Positions 1 through 7,491 of a stretch of 15,118 nt of DNA are shown here, piece by piece (position 1 is the stretch's first letter; the number at the start of each line of letters is the position of its first letter). The notes beneath the pieces were generated by a model. That model was not told the origin of the DNA. It made no database searches and saw only the letters and a list, made by a program, of their open reading frames with translations. Where the stretch lies: positions 1-15,118 of the forward strand of contig CABTZO010000024.1 of NCBI GenBank assembly GCA_902489335.1. The letters run 5' to 3'. A program made the position numbers and the translations under genes. The DNA comes from an uncultured Oscillospiraceae bacterium. Lineage in GTDB: Bacteria > Bacillota > Clostridia > Oscillospirales > Acutalibacteraceae.

Positions 1-1
1 A

Positions 2-220
2 AAAGAATTAAAAGATTTTAACTCTGCTCAGTGTGTAAAAGGCGGAATTGATTTAAGTGAGATAAATGATGACTTTTCATTAAAGAGCAACAACAAAATT
101 TTCGCTATCGGGGAAGTCCTTGATGTTAACGGTATGTGTGGAGGATATAATTTACAGTTTGCCTTTTCAAGTGCAATGACTGCAGCAAAGGAAATAAAAA
201 ACAGAAATGATAAGAATTAA
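2..220 (+). CDS. C-terminal fragment of BaiN/HI0933-type NAD(P)/FAD-dependent flavoprotein (5' truncated by window)
   Basis: Only the last 72 codons are in the window; the gene enters from the left edge in the frame starting at base 2 and stops with TAA at 218-220. The tail contains the motif AIGEVLDVNGMCGGYNLQFA followed by a Ser/Ala-rich helix. This matches the C-terminal FAD-binding end of the HI0933/YhiN/BaiN family (acidic G-E-D near the FAD, then GGYNLQ and a helix ending in K-E-I). Family members are cytoplasmic flavoproteins; some reduce bile-acid intermediates but most are uncharacterised, so no substrate is assigned. The stop lies inside the next gene, which begins at 207, giving a 14-nt overlap and probable translational coupling to a second flavoprotein. 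Family assignment is fairly safe; specific function is unknown. Confidence 0.8.
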   Translation, partial: KELKDFNSAQCVKGGIDLSEINDDFSLKSNNKIFAIGEVLDVNGMCGGYNLQFAFSSAMTAAKEIKNRNDKN

Positions 221-1811
221 TGAGATTAAATTATCTTTAGATGAATCGGAAGACAGATTAAAAAACAAAATTGCAAGAAAATTAAAAATAAACGAATCCG
301 ATATATCTTCGATTGAAATAGTAAAAAAATCGGTTGACTCAAGAGATAAAGAAAACATTTTCTTTGTCTACAACGCCGATGTTAAATTGAATTTTAACGA
401 AGATAAATTGTTGAAAAGAAATAAAAATCCAAAAATTTTCAAGGTGGATTCCAAAAAATATCATCTTCCCGAATTAAAGAGAAAATCAAAAAAAAGACCT
501 GTCGTTGTAGGTTTTGGACCGGCGGGAATGTTTGCCGCTTTAATGCTCGCAAAAATCGGATTAGAACCAATCGTTATTGAAAGAGGAAAAAAAGTCGAAG
601 AAAGAATAAAGGACGTCGAAATCTTTCAAAACAGTAATATCTTAAATGAAGAATCGAACATCTGCTACGGCGAAGGCGGAGCCGGAACTTTTTCCGACGG
701 CAAATTGAATACGGGAATAAAAGATAAAAGAGTTAAATATGTTCTTGATACCTTTGTAAATTTGGGAGCACCACCCGAAGTATCTTTTTCATATACACCA
801 CATATAGGTACAGATAAGCTCAGAGAAACAGTTAAAAACTTCAGAAATGAAATCATTTCTCTTGGCGGGGAAATTCTCTTTGGAACAAAACTAATAGATT
901 TGATTGTCGCAAACGAGCAAATCTTCGGAGTTAAGGTTAAGTCAAAGGACAAGATTTTTGATATTGAAACTGACACCTGTGTATTGGCAACCGGTCACAG
1001 TGCTGTTGATATTTTCAAAATTTTGAGAAATTTCAATGTCGAACTTTCACAAAAGCCATTTTCTATAGGTCTTAGAATTGAGCATAAAAGAGAGATGATA
1101 GACAGATCTCAATATGGAAATTTCTATAATCACAAAGCCTTAGGCAGTGCAAGTTATAAACTTTCTTGTCACACAAAACACCAAAGAGGACTTTACACTT
1201 TCTGTATGTGCCCGGGCGGCGAAGTTGTTGTGTCTTCAAGCGAAAATGGAGGCATTTGCGTTAATGGAATGAGCAACTTCAATCGGGACGGAGAAAATTC
1301 AAATTCGGCTTTGCTTGTAGGTATTTCACCCGAAAAATTCCCGTCAACCGATCCGCTATCGGGTTTTGATTTACAAAAACAAATTGAAAAAAATGCTTTT
1401 GACTCTGTAGGCAAAACATATATGCCACCATGTCAAACCCTTGATGATTTTTTCGATAATAGAAAATCTACAAGTTTTAAGAGTATTATCCCAAGTTGTA
1501 AGAATAAAACGACCTTTGCAAACATAAATGATATTCTGCCTAAGTTTGTAACCGACATGCTAAAAAAATCTATACCGGAAATGGGCAAAAAATTAAAAGG
1601 CTTTGATCTGCCCGATTCAGTACTTACCGCGCCGGAAACAAGATCTTCCTGTCCTGTTAGAATTATAAGAAATGAATATATGCAGGTTGAAGAAATAAAA
1701 GGCCTTTATCCTATCGGTGAAGGTTCGGGACACAGCGGAGGAATTACAAGTTCTGCGGTTGAAGGAATAAAAGCGGCGGAAATTATTATTGAAGATCCAA
1801 TTTGGACTTGA
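207..1811 (+). CDS. COG2509-type FAD-dependent dehydrogenase / NAD(P)/FAD-dependent oxidoreductase
   Basis: A 534-residue cytoplasmic flavoprotein. Residues 1-95 form an N-terminal segment with lysine-rich stretches. The Rossmann dinucleotide motif GFGPAG is at 102-107, and the acidic residue E125 in VIERG would bind the FAD ribose. The family hallmark CYGEGGAGTFSDGKL is at 153-167. A late LATGHSAVDIF segment follows, and the C-terminal FAD motif GLYPIGEGSGHSGGI ends near residue 515. This pattern is that of the COG2509 uncharacterised FAD-dependent dehydrogenases. Length is normal for the family. The ATG at 207 overlaps the preceding flavoprotein gene by 14 nt; the nearest purine-rich stretch (AAAGGAAA at 187-194) is rather far upstream, so translation is probably coupled. 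The neighbour being another FAD protein suggests a joint redox role, but neither the substrate nor the direction of the reaction can be read from the sequence. Confidence 0.88.
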   Translation: MIRINEIKLSLDESEDRLKNKIARKLKINESDISSIEIVKKSVDSRDKENIFFVYNADVKLNFNEDKLLKRNKNPKIFKVDSKKYHLPELKRKSKKRPVVVGFGPAGMFAALMLAKIGLEPIVIERGKKVEERIKDVEIFQNSNILNEESNICYGEGGAGTFSDGKLNTGIKDKRVKYVLDTFVNLGAPPEVSFSYTPHIGTDKLRETVKNFRNEIISLGGEILFGTKLIDLIVANEQIFGVKVKSKDKIFDIETDTCVLATGHSAVDIFKILRNFNVELSQKPFSIGLRIEHKREMIDRSQYGNFYNHKALGSASYKLSCHTKHQRGLYTFCMCPGGEVVVSSSENGGICVNGMSNFNRDGENSNSALLVGISPEKFPSTDPLSGFDLQKQIEKNAFDSVGKTYMPPCQTLDDFFDNRKSTSFKSIIPSCKNKTTFANINDILPKFVTDMLKKSIPEMGKKLKGFDLPDSVLTAPETRSSCPVRIIRNEYMQVEEIKGLYPIGEGSGHSGGITSSAVEGIKAAEIIIEDPIWT

Positions 1812-1837
1812 AATTTAAGTCCTTGCTGTATTATACT
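1804..1837 (+). promoter_or_regulatory. Probable ndk promoter overlapping an imperfect dyad
   Basis: TTGAAA (1808-1813), an 18-nt spacer and TATACT (1832-1837) each match five of six sigma-A consensus bases. Transcription would start near 1844, about 20 nt before the ndk start codon. The -35 lies over the stop codon of the upstream gene. It is embedded in an imperfect palindrome, GGACTT/AAGTCC, at 1804-1822, which might be an operator or a weak attenuating hairpin. Predicted by eye only. Confidence 0.45.
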
Positions 1838-1864
1838 TTTGAAAACCCTATATCGGAGGAACAA

Positions 1865-2263
1865 ATGGAAAAAACTTTTATAATGCTTAAACCTGATGCT
1901 CTTCAAAGACATCTTGTAGGAAAAATAGTTGACAGAATTGAAAGCAAAGGATATAAAATCACAAAATATAAAAGTGAGATGCTTTCTGAAGAACTTTTGA
2001 GAGAACATTACGCACACATTGTTGACAAACCTTTTTTCCCGACAGTTGTAGAATATATGACTTCAGGTCCAGTTTTAATGATGCAGGTTGAGGGCGAAAA
2101 TGTCATTCAGGGAATGAGAAAGCTTATGGGGCCGACAAGATTCGATGAAGCAGAACCCGGAACCATAAGAGGCGACTTTGCACTAAGCACCGAAAAAAAT
2201 GTTATTCATGGTTCTGACAGCGTTGAAAATGCGCAAATTGAAATAAAAAGATTTTTAGGTTAA
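1865..2263 (+). CDS. ndk: Nucleoside diphosphate kinase
   Basis: Transfers the gamma phosphate of NTPs (mainly ATP) to NDPs or dNDPs through a phosphohistidine intermediate, in the cytoplasm. The 132-residue protein starts with the canonical EKTFIMLKPDAL, holding the phosphate-binding Lys9. It keeps Tyr50, Arg85 in the GMRKLMGPT segment with Thr91, Arg102 in PGTIRGDF, and the active-site motif NVIHGSDS with catalytic His115 and Asn112. The ATG at 1865 is preferred over an upstream in-frame TTG at 1802. Only the ATG has a ribosome binding site (GGAGGA at 1855-1860), and conserved family sequence begins right there. The length is slightly short for the family but complete. The gene stands alone, with its own likely promoter before it and a strong terminator after it. 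Confidence 0.97.
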   Translation: MEKTFIMLKPDALQRHLVGKIVDRIESKGYKITKYKSEMLSEELLREHYAHIVDKPFFPTVVEYMTSGPVLMMQVEGENVIQGMRKLMGPTRFDEAEPGTIRGDFALSTEKNVIHGSDSVENAQIEIKRFLG

Positions 2264-2266
2264 AAG

Positions 2267-2294
2267 AAACCGCTTTGTTAAATCAAAGCGGTTT
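2267..2294. terminator. Rho-independent terminator between convergent ndk and hemW
   Basis: A perfect 11-bp stem (AAACCGCTTTG at 2267-2277 with CAAAGCGGTTT at 2284-2294) and a 6-nt loop are followed on the + strand by a T-rich run (TATTTTTTATT). It ends ndk transcription four bases after the stop codon. On the - strand the flank is CTTTTAAC, a weaker U tract, so it may also stop the long leftward operon after hemW. Confidence 0.92.
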
Positions 2295-2300
2295 TATTTT

Positions 2301-3356
2301 TTATTCGAGAAGATTTGCAATTATTGAATTTGATATTAAAAAACCTTGAGCGTTCAAGCAAACGCGGTTATTTCTTATCTCAAAAAAGTCTTTCATTTCT
2401 TCTATCTTATCTTTATATTTTTCAGCAGTTTTTATCGATATGCCCCTTTTTAATCTCAGAGCAAGCATAAGATTTTCTTCGTCACTTCCGCCCTTACCCT
2501 CATAAATCAAAGGTTTATCTTCCAAATAATCTTTCAGACTGTCAGAATAATAATATCTTTCTCCGTTAATGTAAAGATGAGCCGAGGGTCCGAAAGCATA
2601 ATATTCTCCGTCTTTCCAGTAATTTAAATTATGCCTTGACTCAAAATTAGGTTTTGCAAAATTTGATATTTCATATTGTTTCAAATTTATATTTTCTAAA
2701 AAAGCACAGATATTCAGATACATATCCGCAATCAAATCATCGGACGGTAAATTTAGGTTTTCTCTTTTTTTATAAAAAACGGTGTTTTTTTCAATCTTTA
2801 ATATATAGCAACTCACATGTTTTACATCGAGAGCTTTTATCATATTCAAATCGGAATTTAAGTCTTTCATTGTTTGATCCGGAAGTCCAAACATCAAATC
2901 CGCAGATATATTTTTAATGCCACAACCTTTCAAAATTGAAACTGAGTTAAATATGTCGGAAATTTCACCTTTTCTTCCCAAAATTTTTCTAAAACCGGGA
3001 TTAAAGGTTTGAACACCGAGAGAAACTCTGTTTATACCACTTTCAGCCAAAGATTTCGCTAGGCTTTGTGTAACTTCGACAGGATTTAATTCAACGGTCT
3101 TTTCTCCGTCAATTTCATAACTTTTCGTTGCTGTTGTTATTATCTTTTCAAGCTGTGTTTCTGAAAGTGAACCCGGACTTCCTCCACCGATATAAAGTGT
3201 CTTTGCTTTTTTATTCTTATTTTTATTCAAATCATTCAAAAGTTTTTCGGTTAATCTTTCTTTGTTTTCCCTTTGATTTCCACAAAGTGAATAAAAATCA
3301 CAGTAAGGGCATTTTGAAAAGCAAAACGGAACGTGAATGTATAGTCCCCTATTCAT
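2301..3356 (-). CDS. hemW: HemW-type radical SAM haem chaperone (HemN-like)
   Basis: A 351-residue radical SAM enzyme of the HemN/HemW branch. The N-terminus has the iron-sulfur motif CxxxCxxC as C12-F-S-K-C16-P-Y-C19 followed by DFYS. This spacing is typical of HemW, which binds haem and helps insert it into acceptor proteins, rather than true coproporphyrinogen dehydrogenase HemN. The glycine-rich SAM-binding segment YIGGGSPGSL follows, then ELNPVEVT, SLGVQTF and the ISADLMFGLPDQT stretch of the family. The C-terminal domain (HNLNYWKDGEYYAFGPSAH) is also typical. I place the start at ATG 3356; an in-frame TTG three codons upstream (3365) lacks extra conserved sequence. The ATG overlaps the end of lepA by 8 nt with no clear Shine-Dalgarno sequence, so translation is probably coupled. 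lepA followed by hemW is a common order in Bacillota. Whether it has any SAM-lyase activity here is unknown. Confidence 0.92.
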   Translation of the reverse strand: MNRGLYIHVPFCFSKCPYCDFYSLCGNQRENKERLTEKLLNDLNKNKNKKAKTLYIGGGSPGSLSETQLEKIITTATKSYEIDGEKTVELNPVEVTQSLAKSLAESGINRVSLGVQTFNPGFRKILGRKGEISDIFNSVSILKGCGIKNISADLMFGLPDQTMKDLNSDLNMIKALDVKHVSCYILKIEKNTVFYKKRENLNLPSDDLIADMYLNICAFLENINLKQYEISNFAKPNFESRHNLNYWKDGEYYAFGPSAHLYINGERYYYSDSLKDYLEDKPLIYEGKGGSDEENLMLALRLKRGISIKTAEKYKDKIEEMKDFFEIRNNRVCLNAQGFLISNSIIANLLE

Positions 3357-5163
3357 CGTCGGCAAGTTTCAAAATTGACAAAAATGCTTCCTGAGGAATT
3401 TCTATGTTTCCGAATTTTTTCATCCTCTTCTTTCCCTCTTTTTGCTTTTCAAGAAGTTTTCTCTTTCTCGATATATCTCCGCCGTAACATTTTGACAGAA
3501 CATCCTTTCTCATCGCTTTGACAGTTTCTCTTGCAATAATTTTAGATCCGATTGCAACTTGAATCGGTACTTCAAACATCTGTCGCGGAATATGTTTTTT
3601 AAGTTTTTGTGCTGTCTTTCTTGCAACAGTTTGAGCTTTGCTCTCGTGTGTCACAAAAGATAAAGCATCTACAACTTCCGAATTCAACAAAACATCTAAT
3701 TTTACAAGATTTGACTCGGAATAACCCGCATTTTCATAGTCAAATGAAGCGTATCCCCTTGTTGCTGATTTAAGTGCATCAAAGAAATCAAAAATTATCT
3801 CATTCAGCGGCATTTTATAATTTATATCGACTCTCTCTTTTGTGAGATAAGTCATAGATATATATTCTCCGCGTCTGTCCTGACAAAGTCCCATAACCGT
3901 TCCTATATATTCCGGCGGAGTGTAAATGTGAATATCGGAAATAGGTTCCTCGGTTTTTCTTATTATTGAATTATCGGGCCAGTCGCATGGATTATCGACA
4001 TTTATGATATCTCCGTTTGTAAGTTCAATTTTGTAAATAACGCTGGGAACTGTCGTTATAAGTCCGATATCATATTCTCTGTCTATTCTCTCCTTTGTGA
4101 TTTCAAGATGTAAGAGCCCTAAAAAACCACACCTAAAGCCAAAGCCCAAAGCCTTTGAAGTTTCCGGTTCGTAAAAAAGCGAGGCATCATTTAATTTAAG
4201 TTTTTCTAACGTTTCCTTTAAGTCTTCATAATCTTGACCGTCTGAGGGATAAATTCCACAAAAAACGGCTGGATTTACTTCTTTATATCCCGGCAAAGGT
4301 TTTTGTGCCGGATTTGAGGCTAAAGTAACAGTATCTCCGACTCTGGTGCTCTCAATATTTTTAATAGACGCGGTTATATACCCTACTTCTCCCGCTCTTA
4401 AAATATCGGTTTTTTCAAGAGAATTTGCTTTCAAGTATCCGATCTCGACAACTTCATATTCTGCGTTTGTAGCCATAAATTTAATGATGTCGCCGTTTCG
4501 GATTTCTCCGTCCATAATTCTTATATAGACAATAACTCCCTTGTATGGATCATAGACAGAATCAAAGACAAGAGCCTGCAGTGGCTTTTTTAAATCTCCT
4601 TTGGGAGACGGAATGTTTTTTACGATAGATTCTAAAACATCCTCAATATTTTTCCCCGTCTTTGCCGAAATTTGAGGAGCGTCCTTCGCCGAAATACCGA
4701 TAACATTTTCTATTTCTTCAATGGTCTCTTCAACTCTTGCCGAAGGAAGATCAATTTTATTTATAATCGGTATTATTTCCAAGTCGTTTTCAAGAGCAAG
4801 ATAAGTATTTGCGAGTGTCTGAGCTTGAATGCCCTGAGTGGCGTCAACAACAAGCAAAGCGCCCTCGCAAGCGGCGAGGGAGCGTGAAACCTCATAATTA
4901 AAATCCACATGTCCGGGTGTATCTATCAAATTCATCTCATAGATTTCACCGTCTTTGGCCTTGTATCCCAATTTAACGGCTCTTGCTTTTATCGTGATTC
5001 CTCGCTCTTGCTCAAGTTCCATATTGTCAAGCAATTGCTCACGCATCTCTCTTTTTGTAATAGAATCGGTCTTTTCCAAGATACGATCCGCCAATGTAGA
5101 TTTTCCGTGGTCTATATGTGCTATGATTGAAAAATTTCTTATTTTATCTGAATTGTAGGTCAA
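3349..5163 (-). CDS. lepA: Elongation factor 4 (LepA), ribosome-associated GTPase
   Basis: A 604-residue translational GTPase, the normal length for EF4, which acts on the 70S ribosome during initiation/elongation under stress. G1 is AHIDHGKS (15-22), G2 ERGITIK (53-59), G3 DTPGHVDF (81-88) and G4 NKID (135-138). The middle and C-terminal domains contain the LepA-specific GLGFRCGFLGLLHLE-type stretch and the basic tail YGGDISRKRKLLEKQKEGKK that reaches toward the peptidyl-transferase centre. Translation starts at TTG (5161-5163), supported by a near-perfect ribosome binding site (GAGGTGAT ending 5 nt away from it) and by alignment of the protein start with the family (KIRNFSIIAHIDHG). It begins 14 nt after pilT, so it is probably co-transcribed with the pilus-like genes; its last codons overlap hemW. 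Confidence 0.97.
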   Translation of the reverse strand: MTYNSDKIRNFSIIAHIDHGKSTLADRILEKTDSITKREMREQLLDNMELEQERGITIKARAVKLGYKAKDGEIYEMNLIDTPGHVDFNYEVSRSLAACEGALLVVDATQGIQAQTLANTYLALENDLEIIPIINKIDLPSARVEETIEEIENVIGISAKDAPQISAKTGKNIEDVLESIVKNIPSPKGDLKKPLQALVFDSVYDPYKGVIVYIRIMDGEIRNGDIIKFMATNAEYEVVEIGYLKANSLEKTDILRAGEVGYITASIKNIESTRVGDTVTLASNPAQKPLPGYKEVNPAVFCGIYPSDGQDYEDLKETLEKLKLNDASLFYEPETSKALGFGFRCGFLGLLHLEITKERIDREYDIGLITTVPSVIYKIELTNGDIINVDNPCDWPDNSIIRKTEEPISDIHIYTPPEYIGTVMGLCQDRRGEYISMTYLTKERVDINYKMPLNEIIFDFFDALKSATRGYASFDYENAGYSESNLVKLDVLLNSEVVDALSFVTHESKAQTVARKTAQKLKKHIPRQMFEVPIQVAIGSKIIARETVKAMRKDVLSKCYGGDISRKRKLLEKQKEGKKRMKKFGNIEIPQEAFLSILKLADDE

Positions 5164-5177
5164 TTTATCACCTCATA

Positions 5178-6239
5178 TTATGATCTGAGTTTTTTCTTCA
5201 TCATTTCAGGACTGAGTGCCGCTCTTACGGCTTCGTCCTCTTCTATTATGCCCTGTTTATATAAATCGAAAATTTCTTTATCCATTCCGGTCATTCCCTC
5301 TCTTGAAGAAGTATTTATAACCGAATCCATCTGATGAGTTTTTCCTTCACGAATCATATTCGCAATTGCATTATTAACTTTCATGATTTCAAATACGGGT
5401 ATAAGCCCTCCGTCTTTCTTTCTCAAAAGCTGTTGTGAAATAACCACTTTCAGGGTTTGTGCAAGCTGAATTCTTATCTGTTGCTGAGCAGAAGACGGAA
5501 ATACATCAATTATTCTGTCAATCGTATTTGCAGAGCCTAAGGTATGCAAGGTTGAAATTAAAAGGTGCCCTGTTTCCGCTGCGGTCATTGCAGTTTTTAT
5601 TGTTTCATAATCTCTCATTTCTCCGAGTAAAATAACATCGGGTGATTGTCTCAAACAAGCTCTCAATGCAGTTAAATAATTGCTCGTATCGGTTTCAATT
5701 TCCCTTTGAGATACAATCGCCTTGTCGTTTTTATGCAAATATTCCAGTGGATCTTCAACAGTGATTATATGAGCACGACGATTTTTATTTATTCTGTCAA
5801 TCAAACAGGCAAGAGTTGTCGTTTTTCCTGAACCTGCAGGACCGGTAACGATTATAACACCTTTTTGTAGATCGGCAGTTTCCAAAACAGCTTCGGGTAT
5901 ATTTATTTTTTTAGGATCCGGAATATCAAACGAAACAAGTCTTATAACGCAGGCATAAGAACCTCTCTGTCTGTATGTGCTGACTCTGAATCTTGAGAGA
6001 CCCGATACAGAAAGAGAAAAGTCATCGTCTCCCGTTTCCTCTAACTTTTCCATATCTCGATTTGCATGTTTATAAATTTCTGCAATTAAATTAAACGTGT
6101 CGGTACTTTTCAATCGTTCTTCGTCAAAAGTCTTTATTTCACCGTTTATTTTATATGTAATGGGAAGATTTGCAAGAACGAATACATCTGCAGCCTTGTT
6201 ATCAACTGCAAGTTTTAAAATTTTGATTATATCTTTCAT
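5178..6239 (-). CDS. pilT: PilT-type type IV pilus ATPase
   Basis: A 353-residue secretion/pilus ATPase of the GspE/PilB/PilT superfamily. Walker A is GPAGSGKTT (133-141), the acidic Asp-box segment VEDPLEY 161-167, Walker B DVILLGEMRD (201-210, Glu207), and the His box HLLISTLHT 225-233. The C-terminal AIANMIREGKTHQM (291-304) resembles the PilT signature AIRNLIRE and argues for PilT rather than PilB or ComGA. The N-terminal domain (about 1-110) is the usual PAS-like half, but the SDxH found in many PilT proteins is replaced by AADVF. I chose ATG 6239 because of GGGAGGA eight bases upstream and the 4-nt ATGA overlap with the preceding gene; a longer reading from 6281 is less likely. Family role: hexameric ATPase powering pilus retraction. 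Since no PilB is seen in the window, it might alternatively drive assembly; that is inference. Confidence 0.93.
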   Translation of the reverse strand: MKDIIKILKLAVDNKAADVFVLANLPITYKINGEIKTFDEERLKSTDTFNLIAEIYKHANRDMEKLEETGDDDFSLSVSGLSRFRVSTYRQRGSYACVIRLVSFDIPDPKKINIPEAVLETADLQKGVIIVTGPAGSGKTTTLACLIDRINKNRRAHIITVEDPLEYLHKNDKAIVSQREIETDTSNYLTALRACLRQSPDVILLGEMRDYETIKTAMTAAETGHLLISTLHTLGSANTIDRIIDVFPSSAQQQIRIQLAQTLKVVISQQLLRKKDGGLIPVFEIMKVNNAIANMIREGKTHQMDSVINTSSREGMTGMDKEIFDLYKQGIIEEDEAVRAALSPEMMKKKLRS

Positions 6240-6607
6240 GTATTTCCTCCCGCTAAATCTGAAGGTTCTTCGGGCTTCCAATCGTCTGTAATTACAGTCT
6301 TGTGCTTTATAATTTTATATTTACCGTTCATTTTTTTAGCGACAACCAAAAGCAGAGATTTGTCATCGATTTTTTCTCTGATGGTCAGCGTTTCAGGCCC
6401 GTTTTCGGTCATTTTTGCGATTCTTTCGGTTGCTCTTAAATCAGCCGAATAATAGTTTTCGGTATTCTGAATATTTATCTTTGAGATATCCGATTCTCTC
6501 TTTGCACTTATCATTGTCAAAACGGCAAAAACCGTCAAACAAAAAATCGTGAATATCATAATAAGGGAAGCGGAACCGGGACTTATTCCGACTCTTTTTT
6601 TAATCAT
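6236..6607 (-). CDS. Small membrane-anchored pseudopilin-like protein (PilX/GspK-like position)
   Basis: A 123-residue protein with a short basic N-terminus (MIKKR), then GSASLIMIFTIFCLTVFAVL, a single hydrophobic helix at about residues 11-33. An amphipathic, acidic and Asn-rich region follows (SAKRESDISKINIQNTENYY), then a small soluble C-terminal domain. This layout matches minor pilins of the PilX/GspK/ComGG kind, and the residues around YYSADLRATERI resemble the NYYxAxxxAE segment of such proteins. There is no canonical G-F-T-L-x-E prepilin site; S-P-G-S is the closest small-residue stretch. The start ATG 6607 has AGGGGGAT upstream and overlaps the preceding gene by 8 nt; its TGA overlaps the pilT start. 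Membrane topology is clear; the pilus role is inferred from position. No named family is recognised with certainty. Confidence 0.72.
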   Translation of the reverse strand: MIKKRVGISPGSASLIMIFTIFCLTVFAVLTMISAKRESDISKINIQNTENYYSADLRATERIAKMTENGPETLTIREKIDDKSLLLVVAKKMNGKYKIIKHKTVITDDWKPEEPSDLAGGNT

Positions 6608-7013
6608 TTTTATTATCCCCCTTAAGTTTTCCTACTTGCAACGAAAACACATCTTTTTTTGTCTGAATTTCTTTAATACTGATTGTAAGCTTTTGATAAT
6701 CTTTATAATCTTGAAGTTTTGTTTCTGCCTCATATACGGCAATTTCTTTTACCTGCGTCTGAACAAAATTAGAATCATAATATCTATTCTGTAAAACATC
6801 TTTATTTTCACTGCTTTTAAATTCTTCCGCAATTGTCGTCGCTATTTCTGAAGAATGATCTTTTTTCTCTGCAGTCTCAATCATCATTCTTGAACTTGCA
6901 AAAGTTTTCATGCATATTGCCGCTGTGACCGACAAAAATAGAATTACAATAATAATTTCGAGTAAGAATAGATTTGATTTTGAGTGATTTACGGCAAATT
7001 TTTCCTTTGTCAT
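6600..7013 (-). CDS. Small pilin/pseudopilin-like membrane protein with candidate prepilin site
   Basis: A 137-residue protein. After a hydrophilic leader of about 13 residues (MTKEKFAVNHSKS) comes NLFLLEIIIVILFLSVTAAI, in which L-F-L-L-E mimics the F-T-L-I-E start of type IV pilins. If cleavage falls before Leu, the Glu sits at mature position 5 as in canonical pilins, but the residue before the cut is Asn instead of Gly. The rest is a helical then polar soluble domain rich in Lys and Glu. I place the start at ATG 7013, eight bases after GGGGG with TGAT, rather than at a GTG at 7022 inside the upstream gene. It follows the DUF4860-like gene by one base and overlaps the next gene. Probably a minor pilin or pseudopilin of the same machine; no closer family is recognised. 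Confidence 0.74.
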   Translation of the reverse strand: MTKEKFAVNHSKSNLFLLEIIIVILFLSVTAAICMKTFASSRMMIETAEKKDHSSEIATTIAEEFKSSENKDVLQNRYYDSNFVQTQVKEIAVYEAETKLQDYKDYQKLTISIKEIQTKKDVFSLQVGKLKGDNKND

Positions 7014-7014
7014 T

Positions 7015-7491
7015 TTAATCACCCCCGTAAAGATTAAGACTTATTTTATTTTCTTTTCCGCTGTCATCACTTGCATAAAGTTTTAATAAATTTCCGTCGA
7101 GTTCAAAATTAAAAGAACTTACCGGCACTATCTTTGTAGGGAAAACATCTTCAAGATTTGAGTTATCGCTTGCATACAATTCGCATAAATAACCTTTGTC
7201 ATAAAAGATATAGTTTTTATATTTTTTTTCATTTTCGTTGAAATTTATAACAAGACAATGTTTACCCTTGAAATTTTCTTCTTTAATAGAATTAACCGAA
7301 TCTGCGGATCTTACCTTTTGCTTAACATACATAATAGCCGTGGAAGAATTAAAATGCTCATTTTCAAGCTTGAGCGTTTTTTTATACACTCCTATGCCCG
7401 ACAAAATAACAAAGAGCACGGTTATTATATAAACAAGTAGGAGCAAAAGTGCAAAGAGCCCGTCAACAGAAAATTTAGTCTTATTTTTCAT
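7015..7491 (-). CDS. DUF4860-like membrane-anchored protein of the pilus operon
   Basis: A 158-residue protein starting MKNKTKFSVDGLFALLLLLV. The FSVDxLFxLLLL start and the following hydrophobic helix (about 12-35) recall the DUF4860 family found next to type II secretion F-like genes in Clostridia; I recall this from family pattern and could not check it. The remaining 120 residues are polar and predicted extracytoplasmic, with alternating short strand-like stretches (KHCLVINFNENEKKYKNYIF, then SSFNFELDGNLLKLYASDDS). Pilin-like topology, but no Gly-Phe-Thr-Leu-x-Glu cleavage site. The ATG overlaps the previous gene by 11 nt and has a weak ribosome binding site, so translation is probably coupled. 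Function unknown; likely a minor pilin-like component. Confidence 0.7.
   Translation of the reverse strand: MKNKTKFSVDGLFALLLLLVYIITVLFVILSGIGVYKKTLKLENEHFNSSTAIMYVKQKVRSADSVNSIKEENFKGKHCLVINFNENEKKYKNYIFYDKGYLCELYASDNSNLEDVFPTKIVPVSSFNFELDGNLLKLYASDDSGKENKISLNLYGGD

Noticed and set aside
1802..1864. Extension of ndk to an upstream TTG (21 extra residues)
   Set aside because: No ribosome binding site at the TTG, the extra residues match nothing in the family, and GGAGGA sits right before the ATG at 1865. The region also looks like a promoter.
6240..6281. Longer pilT start at 6281
   Set aside because: The extra 14 residues lie inside the preceding gene, while ATG 6239 has a strong ribosome binding site and an ATGA overlap.
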